Source: Mariniblastus sp964414815 (lineage in GTDB: Bacteria > Planctomycetota > Planctomycetia > Pirellulales > Pirellulaceae). Taken from it: a DNA stretch of 64,000 nucleotides. Positions 55,082 to 63,306 of this stretch are shown one piece after another; position 1 is the first letter of the stretch, and each line of letters begins with the position of its first letter. The notes under the pieces were generated by a model. That model was not told where the DNA came from, searched no databases, and saw only the letters and a list, made by a program, of their open reading frames with translations. Where the stretch lies: the NCBI GenBank assembly GCA_964414815.1, contig CAYPXY010000016.1, positions 1 through 64,000 of the forward strand, in the 5' to 3' direction. A program made the translations under genes and the position numbers.

Positions 55082-55845
55082 AACTCACTGGCTTTGAAAA
55101 CAAAGTGGCTCTGGTAACGGGAGCGTCCGGAGGCATTGGAGCCAAGGTGGTGGCACAACTGCAAGATAGCGGTTGTATCGTCGTTGCTACTGATCGAGTT
55201 ACGTCAGAGCTTGTTGTGCCATCGAATTCGGCATTGCACATCTACCGATTGGACGTTACCGACGCCGACGCCGTCGATACCTTGGTCGATTCGATTGAAC
55301 GTCAAATCGGACCGATTGAGATTGGTGTGAACGTGGCGGGTGTCTTGGTTACTGGTTTGGTGACCGAGACCGATGACGCCTCCTGGAGGCATGCATTTGC
55401 GGTGAATGTCGATGGAGTATTCCATGTCTCGCGTGCCTTGGCCAGAGTCATGAGCCCGCGGCGGCGAGGAGCCATGGTGACGGTGAGTTCGAATGCGGCG
55501 GGGATTCCTCGTCATGGTATGGCAGCCTATGCGGCATCGAAGGCCGCAGCCACGATGTTTACTCGCTGTCTGGGATTGGAGTTGGCACCTTTTGGGATCC
55601 GCTGCAACATCGTCGCACCCGGCTCAACACGCACGCCCATGCAAACTGGTATGTGGGCGGATGAGAACGGTGAGCGGCAAGTCATCGAAGGTATGTCCGA
55701 CATCTTCAAATCGGGTATCCCGCTGGGCAAGTTGGCAACTCCCGAGGACATCGCCTATGCCGTAATGTTTCTGTTGTCCGATCAGGCGGGTCAGATCACT
55801 CTGTCGGATCTATTGGTTGACGGAGGCGCAACGCTTGGTGCGTGA
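55078..55845 (+). CDS. entA: 2,3-dihydro-2,3-dihydroxybenzoate dehydrogenase (EntA/DhbA)
   Basis: Short-chain dehydrogenase that oxidises the isochorismatase product to DHB with NAD+. TGASGGIG marks the cofactor site, NVAGV replaces NNAG, and the catalytic Ser is in TVSSNAA with Y-x3-K in AAYAASKAA. PGSTRTPMQTGMWADENG is a DhbA/EntA-like block. ATG 55078 overlaps the entF stop (ATGA). It closes the operon; all enzymes from chorismate to DHB-AMP and the serine-condensing NRPS are then encoded together. Confidence 0.9.
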   Translation: MKLTGFENKVALVTGASGGIGAKVVAQLQDSGCIVVATDRVTSELVVPSNSALHIYRLDVTDADAVDTLVDSIERQIGPIEIGVNVAGVLVTGLVTETDDASWRHAFAVNVDGVFHVSRALARVMSPRRRGAMVTVSSNAAGIPRHGMAAYAASKAAATMFTRCLGLELAPFGIRCNIVAPGSTRTPMQTGMWADENGERQVIEGMSDIFKSGIPLGKLATPEDIAYAVMFLLSDQAGQITLSDLLVDGGATLGA

Positions 55846-55873
55846 ATGTCAAACTTTAACGGCTATTCCGGTT

Positions 55874-55983
55874 GTTCGCGTCGTACCGATCATTCCAGTC
55901 GTATGGGTTCTCGCAGTTGCACGGGTTCTCCGAATCGTGCGGGTTCTCGCAGTCGTAGCGGTCATTCCAGCCGTCGCAACTTT
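55874..55983. repeat. Degenerate 18-bp tandem repeat
   Basis: About four to five units with the pattern G-T-x-x-GG-GTTCTC-x-x-x-GT repeat at 18-bp steps (for example GGGTTCTCGCAGT at 55905 and 55940; TCATTCCAG at 55889 and 55961). One frame would read Val-rich units such as VLAVAR and VLRIVR, but this frame starts inside entA and continues antisense-like through the next gene, so I do not call it coding. It lies between entA and the following gene. Confidence 0.5.
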
Positions 55984-56084
55984 TGTCGTAATCTGTATCT
56001 GCTGTACCGATTTTGCTTACTGTCCCAGTTGTATCGAGCAGCTATTGCTCGCACTCCTGGAGCCTTGCAAACCTCGAAAATCGG

Positions 56085-58055
56085 ATGCAGAAACCGCACC
56101 ACAATACGAAGCCAGCCGCAAGTCGCTTGAGTCGATGGACTCCAGCGGTTTTTCGTTGGTTTGCGTTCGCTGGGGTGCTGTCACTGCCTGCAAGCACGTT
56201 GGCTCAGACGAGCTACCCAAGGACCGGATACCAGGGATTTCCGACACTGGCAAATTACGGCGACTTTGCGACGACGCGCCCTCAAGCTCTCGATGCTTCC
56301 AACGGCCAACCCGGTCGGGACTATCGTTCGATGTCTCCCGACTCCTGGGAGAATCCAGGCAACTCGGTCTGGTCGCAACATCCCTCGTTGCCTACGGGCT
56401 TCGCCAGCCCCTTCGCTCTTCAACCACCGATACAACCGCATTTGCAACCCCAGCCTCCAGGAGCTGGCAATCCGCAATTCTCCCCCTCTCCAGTCGGGCT
56501 TCCTTCCGTGCAGTCCGGACTGCCAGGCACGTTTTCGCCCCCCTCCCCAGCACACCGAAACGTTCAGCAGAATCCATTTCACTCGGCTTCGCATCCGTCG
56601 AAGTCTGTGATTGAACGAGATGAAAACGGGCCCGGCCTAACGCTTTCCCCAACGCCTCCCATGCCGAGCGACATTCGGCTGCAGGATCTTGGCGGCCTCG
56701 ACGCCCAGCTTCCCGAGTCCAATTCCGCCTCGAATCCATTGGGGGAGCGGCCAGTGCTTCCACACGCGACGACCGAACCGGAGTTGCCGACGCAGCCGCT
56801 TTCGGCGCTCCATGAAGGGTCCGTCATTCGTGTCCCGCAAAGTAATGATCCGCCGACGGATGAAATCGGAACAGGACACCAATACCAATCCACTCCCCCT
56901 ATCATTTTGGGACCTCCGTTTCAATCCCCTCCGATACCTCATCATCAATCCCATCAAGTACCTCAGCCCCCTGCAGAGCCTTGGCAGATGCAGATCGGCC
57001 CCCCTCCGTATTACGGCGGCAGCCCAGTTTATGGTGAAACATCACCATTTGCTCATCCAGAGGCTTCGCCCTGGCCTGTAATGAACTACCGTCCCGATTT
57101 GGGGCACCGGTCTCCTCACCCTGTCAATCGCAATCCCGGACTGGATGAATACGGTCAAACCTTCGATTTCGAAACCAAGCGCGAGGAGTATCCGCCGCTG
57201 AGCGAGATCCTGGCGACAGGTCGATACTTTGCATCGGCATCCGCCATGTACATCCGGCCATCATTCCAAGCCAACACGTCTCTCTTCAGAAACTTGTCCG
57301 GTGTCGCCGAAACGTTTGAGTTCAGCTACAAACTGGCACCGCATTTTCAGATCGGGTTTGAATCCCAATTCGGTCCCGGCATTGAGTTTGAATATTTGGG
57401 CTACCACGATGTTTCAAGCCAGACCACTTTCACCAGCAATGGCGTCGAGTCAGGATCTGCAAGCGCTTGGTTGCGAGGTGCCAATGAGTGGACCCGTCTG
57501 ACTGCCGACGATGTGAACGAGCGATTGAGTACGGCTCATCGAATGGAGCTGGATGTCATTGGGGTCAGTTTCTTCAAGGAGGTTGCGCTGAAGAAAGCCA
57601 GAATCAACGGCAAATTCGGATTTCAGACGGCTCACATCATCCACGAACTGGTTGCCGACGTTCGGACGCCGAGTACGGTGGTGGGAGCCTTGCGGGCGCG
57701 ATCCGATACTCGCGTTTTCGGTCCTCGATTTCTGCTGGAGTACTTTCGTCCGATCGGGCATACACGACTCGAGTTTCTCACTTCCGTCGGCGGCTCGGTC
57801 ATGTTCGGCGAGCAATCTCAAACCATCCAGAACACAGCGGGCCCGAGTCAGAGCCGCCTCAACGCCCAAGAGTTTATGTTGACGATCGACTATTTTTCGG
57901 GTGTTCAGTACCGCAAAATGTTCGCTGAAAATCGGTACCTGTTTGCTCGTGGCGGCGTGCTCTATCAAGCCTGGATCCACGGTGGCACTGCGGTTCTGCC
58001 TCAAGACGACTTCGGACTCAGAGGATTTTCATTTACGGCAGGGGTAAACCGGTAG
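56085..58055 (+). CDS. Secreted proline-rich protein with C-terminal outer-membrane beta-barrel-like domain
   Basis: I chose ATG 56085; it gives a signal peptide (about residues 18-41, WFAFAGVLSLPASTLAQ). Upstream Met at 56013 is also in frame. Residues 45-375 are rich in Pro, Ser, Gln and Gly and likely disordered or wall-spanning. From about residue 385 the sequence becomes alternating beta strands (SASAMYIRPSF, FQIGFESQFGPGIEFEYLGY, FGPRFLLEYFRPIG), like the planctomycete BBP7 outer-membrane proteins. Transport or structural function is not determinable. It converges with the pseudokinase gene. Confidence 0.72.
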   Translation: MQKPHHNTKPAASRLSRWTPAVFRWFAFAGVLSLPASTLAQTSYPRTGYQGFPTLANYGDFATTRPQALDASNGQPGRDYRSMSPDSWENPGNSVWSQHPSLPTGFASPFALQPPIQPHLQPQPPGAGNPQFSPSPVGLPSVQSGLPGTFSPPSPAHRNVQQNPFHSASHPSKSVIERDENGPGLTLSPTPPMPSDIRLQDLGGLDAQLPESNSASNPLGERPVLPHATTEPELPTQPLSALHEGSVIRVPQSNDPPTDEIGTGHQYQSTPPIILGPPFQSPPIPHHQSHQVPQPPAEPWQMQIGPPPYYGGSPVYGETSPFAHPEASPWPVMNYRPDLGHRSPHPVNRNPGLDEYGQTFDFETKREEYPPLSEILATGRYFASASAMYIRPSFQANTSLFRNLSGVAETFEFSYKLAPHFQIGFESQFGPGIEFEYLGYHDVSSQTTFTSNGVESGSASAWLRGANEWTRLTADDVNERLSTAHRMELDVIGVSFFKEVALKKARINGKFGFQTAHIIHELVADVRTPSTVVGALRARSDTRVFGPRFLLEYFRPIGHTRLEFLTSVGGSVMFGEQSQTIQNTAGPSQSRLNAQEFMLTIDYFSGVQYRKMFAENRYLFARGGVLYQAWIHGGTAVLPQDDFGLRGFSFTAGVNR

Positions 58056-58060
58056 TTGAT

Positions 58061-58954
58061 CTACAGCGGAATCATCGTCAAATCTGTCAGATGCTCGATT
58101 TCAATTGAGATCAGGCGATTGAGTACCTCTCTCAGCGACGGGCGGCTGTCGGGATTCTTGATCAGCATCTCTTTTACCAGGGTACTGAGCGCCGGCGGAC
58201 AGCGACGCTGGACGAACTGCAGATCGGCCGGAATATGGTGGCGGTGCAGACGGATGGTCTCCTGCATGGATGCTCCTGCAAACGGCACCTGCCGAGCCAA
58301 TGCGAAATAAATCAACGCGCCCAGCGAATAAATATCGCTGGCCCGCCGAGCCACATAGTCTGGCTCAAAACACTCCGGCGCCGTGAATCGGGCTAACTGC
58401 AACTGATCATGTGGCATCCACACTTTTTTGCCGACCGCGTGAGATTGCGACCAGCCCAACAAAGTCACGCGTCCTGTTTTACCAAGGATCACATGCGACG
58501 GATCGAGTCCCAAATGGACCTGACGTGTATCGTGGGCGGCCCGAAGCCCTTCTGCAACCTGACGACTGGCCCACAGCATCCGTGAGAGTGACATTTCGGA
58601 TGCGGTCGCCAGAAACTGATCCAGACTCCGCCCCTCGATCCAGGGCTGAACCAGAAAAAACGGTGCCCGGTCTAGTTCCGAATCGAGCAGCCGAATGACG
58701 TTCGGGTGAACCAGATGTTCCGTTGCCATCACCTCACGACAAAGTCGATCAATTGCAAACGAGCGATTGGATTCGTCCAGCTCAGGGTTGATCAGCTTGA
58801 TCACATAGCCATGTCCCCAGGAAGCATCCACACTTTTGGGGGCGGCACGATAGAGGTTGTACCATCGTCCGCCCGTGATGGGCTGGCCCAACTGCCAGTA
58901 GGAAATAATATTCTTGGACGCTTCAGGAAAATGAGGAGCACTTAAGGATTGCAT
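58061..58954 (-). CDS. Serine/threonine protein kinase-like protein, predicted pseudokinase
   Basis: A kinase fold of 297 residues. The ATP-site lysine (K53 in VIKL) and an alpha-C Glu candidate (E74) are present. The activation-loop end (TAPEC, 191-195) and the alpha-F motif SDIYSLGALIYF are well kept. However, the HRDLKPxN motif reads H147-L-G-L-D-P-S-H, so the catalytic Asp and the Asn are lost, and the DFG motif reads G167-W-S. Phosphotransfer is therefore unlikely; a scaffold or regulatory role is more probable. The glycine-rich loop is also weak. Planctomycetes carry many kinases, so decay is possible. Confidence 0.85.
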   Translation of the reverse strand: MQSLSAPHFPEASKNIISYWQLGQPITGGRWYNLYRAAPKSVDASWGHGYVIKLINPELDESNRSFAIDRLCREVMATEHLVHPNVIRLLDSELDRAPFFLVQPWIEGRSLDQFLATASEMSLSRMLWASRQVAEGLRAAHDTRQVHLGLDPSHVILGKTGRVTLLGWSQSHAVGKKVWMPHDQLQLARFTAPECFEPDYVARRASDIYSLGALIYFALARQVPFAGASMQETIRLHRHHIPADLQFVQRRCPPALSTLVKEMLIKNPDSRPSLREVLNRLISIEIEHLTDLTMIPL

Positions 58955-59166
58955 GGTGGCTTGCAGAGCTGGAATCAGGGATGCTGGAATCAGTCAAGAG
59001 GCACCAGCGCACTGCAATCCTTTGGTGTGCTCTGGCGGGACTCGAATGTACCCTCGCCACATTCGAGGTGGCTGCCTATGCCAAGAAGATCGGATCGTGG
59101 TGCGAGGTACTTCCGGTCCGAGATAAAGAATTCCGGTCATACAGATTGTGAGGAACCGCCATTGAA

Positions 59167-60372
59167 TCAAGCAGCCCCCAACAGCAGCGCCGCTGCATTC
59201 GTCGAATCGACCGCCTCCATGTAACACTTCTGGATTTGAAAAGGCGCCAAATCGTGGAACCGCACCAACGACCACTGCCCTTGTTCAAATGCCAAAATAC
59301 AATTCAGCAACTCCCCTAAAACACCTTGTCGTTCGACAATGGCGTTCTTGATTTCGGGAGCCAACGGCACTTGATCCATGATGGCCTGCATCGACATCCC
59401 GAGGACGGCGTCGAGCGTTGAAAACAGGCCGACCGTCGAGCCACCCTGAATATTCAGTTTCGCTTCCTGCAGCAACCGTTCGGCCATTTCGCTCCGCAGC
59501 GAAGCCACTCTCAGCAGCTCGGCAGGCTTGTCGTTGGCGTGATCGGCCAACATCAATGTCAACAGCGACCGCAACTGATTGCGTCCCAGCATGGCGATTG
59601 CCTGTTTCAAGGACGTCATGTTGGCTTTCAAGCCAAAGACGGCTGAATTGATAATGCGCATGATTTTGTAACTCAACACCACATCCTGAGCTACCAACCG
59701 TTCCAGTTCATCGACCGTGGAATCGGAAGAATTGATAATCGCCAGCATCTGTACCAGCGCGATCGCCGAGGACGCAGCTTGTCGTTCGCTGACAATGGTG
59801 GGTTTGCAAAAGAAGTACCCCTGAAACCAATCGAACCCCTGTTCGAGGCACCACTGAAACTCTTCCTCGGTTTCCACTTTCTCGGCCAGAATCTGGACCG
59901 GGAATTTTCGAAGGCGTTGCAACTGGGCGGGGAGTCCATCGCGATCTGCGGCCAGCAAATCGATTTTCACGATCTGCACGATCGACAGCACTTCTGCGAT
60001 GTCATCTGCCGATACGACGTCATCCATCGCCAACTGAAATCCCTTGTTCCGAAGATTGCGGATCGCCTGAACAGCGGAAGGATTGAGCTCGATATTTTCA
60101 AGAATTTCAAAAACCAATTGGGATTGAGATACTGGCAGTTCCAGATCGTTCTCGATCATTCCGCCAGGCAAATTGACGAAAGCCAACTTGTCACCGACCA
60201 GGCGGTCGATTCCGATTTCCATAAACGCTCTCGAAAGCACGGTCTGCGTCGCCAGACTTTCGTCCTTGATTTGAGCTTGGTTGATCATGCTGTCTCGATA
60301 CAGCAACTCATAACCGACAACCTCAAGCTGTCGATCGAAGATCGGTTGTCGACCGATTAAAATTTCTTTCAT
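59167..60372 (-). CDS. EAL-HDOD protein (YuxH-like), degenerate EAL domain
   Basis: The N-terminal EAL-like domain (about residues 1-200) starts with IGRQPIFDRQLEVVGYELLYR. The EAL active-site motif is YELL, EITE reads EILE and DDFGTG reads DDVVSA, so cyclic di-GMP hydrolysis is unlikely, as is usual for this family. The C-terminal HDOD domain (about 205-400) has YKIMRIINSAVFGL and GRNQLRSLLTLMLADH. Probably a signal-transduction protein. Together with the HDOD-GGDEF gene next to fliS it is the second HDOD protein in the window. Confidence 0.88.
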   Translation of the reverse strand: MKEILIGRQPIFDRQLEVVGYELLYRDSMINQAQIKDESLATQTVLSRAFMEIGIDRLVGDKLAFVNLPGGMIENDLELPVSQSQLVFEILENIELNPSAVQAIRNLRNKGFQLAMDDVVSADDIAEVLSIVQIVKIDLLAADRDGLPAQLQRLRKFPVQILAEKVETEEEFQWCLEQGFDWFQGYFFCKPTIVSERQAASSAIALVQMLAIINSSDSTVDELERLVAQDVVLSYKIMRIINSAVFGLKANMTSLKQAIAMLGRNQLRSLLTLMLADHANDKPAELLRVASLRSEMAERLLQEAKLNIQGGSTVGLFSTLDAVLGMSMQAIMDQVPLAPEIKNAIVERQGVLGELLNCILAFEQGQWSLVRFHDLAPFQIQKCYMEAVDSTNAAALLLGAA

Positions 60373-60476
60373 GGCAATGAAACGGAATGGCGGAGCGGCA
60401 GTGGAAAAGAGGGAAGCAACGGCTGGAAAGCCGTATACAATCTAACCGTCTGACGCCATTGAGACAAGATGTTTCA

Positions 60477-60757
60477 TGGAGTGCGGAAATAGTTTTCCGC
60501 TATGATTCTATGGAGTGCGGTGAAGGTTCACCGCTATGGTTCTATGGTTCTATGGAGTGCGGTGATGATTCACCGCTATGGTTCAGCATAATACGTCAGC
60601 CCAATATGTCCTGCGATTAGGTTTACCACATCACCCGTATTCAGGGAAAGCATCACTGCCCAATGGTAGCAAGTCACCGTAAACCAAAAATCCAAAGCGG
60701 TGATTGGCATCACGCGCACTCCAAAAATCCAAAGCGGTGAATCTTCACCGCACTCCA
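60477..60757. repeat. Cluster of five short hairpin repeats (three direct, two inverted)
   Basis: Units TGGAGTGCGGTGA-x3-TTCACCGCTATGG occur at 60477, 60511 and 60553, and complementary units CCAAAGCGGTGA...CACTCCA at 60692 and 60729. Each unit is itself a hairpin (GCGGTGA/TCACCGC). The second orientation carries CCAAAAATCC in place of CCATAG. The 60373-61031 gap has no credible gene; a 118-codon frame at 60576-60932 is built from these repeats. Confidence 0.78.
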
Positions 60758-61031
60758 TAGAACCATAGGTCGAATATCCGCGAAGGGAACGAAGACCCGT
60801 GAGGAGAATATCTGTGAAGGGTTGCCTGATATCGCTCGCAACTTTTGGCGATGCAGACTCGGCATACATTGGAGCGAAGTCCGGCAGCCCTTCGTGGATT
60901 TCGTCTTGGAGCGTCACTTCAAAAGACACCAACGACCTTGTGTCGCTGGTGAGTTTGGCTTATTTTCTTGTGTAAAGTGCAGTCTAGTTGAACGGGTTTT
61001 TGAGTTAGCACGAAATTGAGAGTACCGCGCA

Positions 61032-61691
61032 ATGCAATGGCTTTATAGGCTTATGGGCGAAGATATTGGGCCGTTGAGTACGAACGAGTTGATCTCCGCC
61101 GTAGTTGATGGGCGCGTCGATATCGACACCTATGTAAGTCGTGACAATGGTGTGAGTTGGGTTTTAGCATCTACCGTAAAGGGACTGTTCGAGAAGGCTC
61201 GCTCGACTCCTCAAGGGAAACAGAAAGAAACTGAACGTGAGGCGCGGCAGGCGCTTGCCTCACAATTAAGGAAAGAGAAGGCTCAAGCCGAATTGGAACG
61301 TAAGAGGTATGCCAGCATTACGATTTCTACAAGTTCTCCCTCGACTGGGCAAACGTACGAGATTATTGACACCGTTTTCGCATTCGACGGAGATGGATCG
61401 GCTAGTTTTTTCTCAGCTGCGCATGGAGACCCCAACATAGCCTTCCAACGTGTAAAAGACAGATTGCGACATGCTGCATTTTCCATTGGCGCAGATGCAG
61501 TAATCAACTGCCAGTTTGAGTATAGGGTTGCTGTGTCAACGGATCATTCAGGTCAAGTCGTTGGCACAATACTAAATCAACTGACCGATTGCAACTTCGG
61601 GTTCGGAAGTTCGCACGCTCAAGTAATCGAAATTTTTGCGTATGGCACTGCAATTCGCTATGCATCCAACAACGGTAAATCATCATTTTAA
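61032..61691 (+). CDS. GYF_2 (DUF4339) protein with YbjQ-like C-terminal domain
   Basis: Residues 1-60 form a GYF_2 domain (MQWLYRLMGEDIGPLSTNEL, then VSWVLAS), a protein-interaction module frequent in planctomycetes. A charged coiled-coil linker (60-95) follows. The C-terminal part (95-210) resembles the YbjQ/UPF0145 fold with the IGADAVINCQFEYR segment, often of the type A-x3-GA-x-A-V-I. No known enzymatic activity. No signal peptide or membrane helix is seen. It stands alone between the repeat cluster and atuA. Confidence 0.75.
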   Translation: MQWLYRLMGEDIGPLSTNELISAVVDGRVDIDTYVSRDNGVSWVLASTVKGLFEKARSTPQGKQKETEREARQALASQLRKEKAQAELERKRYASITISTSSPSTGQTYEIIDTVFAFDGDGSASFFSAAHGDPNIAFQRVKDRLRHAAFSIGADAVINCQFEYRVAVSTDHSGQVVGTILNQLTDCNFGFGSSHAQVIEIFAYGTAIRYASNNGKSSF

Positions 61692-61843
61692 CAATGAACA
61701 CGAAGTGCCTCATAGCGTGTTCTGTATACCTTGCAGGAGCAGAGCCCCCGATTAGGACGCAACTGAAATGCAATTGCCACAAATCAACACGAGCATAATC
61801 ATTCCACACATTGTGTAGGTTTTGCCTACCGGTCGCATTAGCC

Positions 61844-63211
61844 TCAAACTACTGAAACCATAGTCGTCACCTTGTCCTTTCGGATCAAGGCTGGCCAGTA
61901 GCTGATGATCTCGGTGGCTTTCGGGCGACCGCCTGCAAAGCCGGTGACGCCCGGAGGGCCGCTGGTGACCAGCGGGACGATCTCCATTCCCAGCCGATCG
62001 AGCTTGTTCGCATCGTACCCCTTGGCGCCGATCCGCAAGATGACTTCCGCAGGTTCGCTCGGCGCGGGGGCAATACCGGCGTGACACACATTGGTTCCCA
62101 CAATCTCAACAAACTTTTCGTCGTCCGAAAACTCGGCTCCGTCCATCGCGGCTCGCTTGAAAACAATGTCCGCACACAGCTTTGCCTTTTCAACCGCGTC
62201 AGGACCAGCCACAGTCAACTGGCCGACGATTTTGTAGCCATCGAGATAGGCAATCGATACCTTGAAAGTATCGGTCGCCGGCAGCCCCTTGATGCCCGAT
62301 ACGTGGACACGGTCTTTTGCGGTCTGTTTGAGCTGAATCGAAGTAAAGTCGGCAACGCAATCGGGCGTGATGTATCGGGCTGGATCGCCCATTTCGTAGA
62401 CCAACTGCGACGTCACCGTTTCCACCGTCACCCGTCCGCCGGTGTCGTCGTGCTTGGTAATGTCAAACGTTCCGTCACGGTAGGCTTCGATCACCGGATA
62501 ACCGATGCGAGCCATGTCGGGAATTTCATTCCAGTGAACATAGTTCCCACCCGTACATTGTGCCCCGCACTCGACGATGTGGCCGGCGATGGTTCCGGCG
62601 GCCATCAAGTCCATATCTTCCATCGACCAACCGAATTCATAGATCATCGGCGCCAGCACAATCGACGGGTCCGTGGCTCGCCCTGTGATCACAATGTCCG
62701 CGCCCTGCTGGAGTGCCTCCACGATGGGGGCGGCACCGATGTAAACGTTCGCTGTCTTGACCTGCGCCAAGTGATTTTTCAGCGGTTCTCCATTGTCCAT
62801 GTTCAGGAACGATTCACCACCTTCAATCAATGACTCGACATCGGCCAGAATATCATCTCCCTCGACGATGCCGATTTTGATACCGGTCAGCCCAAGCTCC
62901 TTGATCACGGCCACCAACGCCTCGCGGCAAGCGGTCGGATTGACGCCGCCCGCATTGGCGATGATCTTGATTCCTTTTTCATGACACGTCGGCAAGACGC
63001 GGCGACACATCTCGATGAAGTCGGTGGCATAGCCCTTGCTTGGGTCGCGGCTCTTGAGCTTTTGCATGATGCTCATCGTGACTTCCGCCAGATAGTCGAG
63101 CGTCAGATAGTGCAAAGGCCCCTCATTGACCAGCCTGATCGGACCAAGGATGCTGTCTCCCCAAAAACCTTGTCCGTTTGCAATGAGAATTTTGTCGCGT
63201 TTTTTCGTCAT
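61844..63211 (-). CDS. AtuA-family protein (DUF1446, acyclic terpene utilisation)
   Basis: 455 residues from ATG 63211 (MTKKRDKILIANGQGFWGDS). The frame runs on to 63697, but those 162 extra residues are antisense to the secreted gene at 63307, so I exclude them. The body has the DUF1446 motifs GIKIIANAGGVNPTACREAL and ADIVITGRATDPSIVLAPMI. AtuA is required for acyclic terpene use in Pseudomonas, but the family is widespread and of uncertain enzymatic role. No atu neighbours are seen. Confidence 0.85.
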   Translation of the reverse strand: MTKKRDKILIANGQGFWGDSILGPIRLVNEGPLHYLTLDYLAEVTMSIMQKLKSRDPSKGYATDFIEMCRRVLPTCHEKGIKIIANAGGVNPTACREALVAVIKELGLTGIKIGIVEGDDILADVESLIEGGESFLNMDNGEPLKNHLAQVKTANVYIGAAPIVEALQQGADIVITGRATDPSIVLAPMIYEFGWSMEDMDLMAAGTIAGHIVECGAQCTGGNYVHWNEIPDMARIGYPVIEAYRDGTFDITKHDDTGGRVTVETVTSQLVYEMGDPARYITPDCVADFTSIQLKQTAKDRVHVSGIKGLPATDTFKVSIAYLDGYKIVGQLTVAGPDAVEKAKLCADIVFKRAAMDGAEFSDDEKFVEIVGTNVCHAGIAPAPSEPAEVILRIGAKGYDANKLDRLGMEIVPLVTSGPPGVTGFAGGRPKATEIISYWPALIRKDKVTTMVSVV

Positions 63212-63306
63212 GTCTTTCAATTGGTTTTGCGTTTGCGTAGAATGAATGCTTCGGGGCAGCTCAGATTGAGTTCTGAGTTTAAATCTAAAACAGAAAAGTT
63301 TAAAGT

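Noticed and set aside
55817..56614. 265-codon frame with a Val-rich N-terminus
   Set aside because: It begins inside entA and runs out of frame through the proline-rich secreted gene, which has a signal peptide and a better protein pattern; the Val-rich start comes from a tandem repeat.
60576..60932. 118-codon minus-strand frame
   Set aside because: Built from the hairpin repeat cluster, with no protein-like features.
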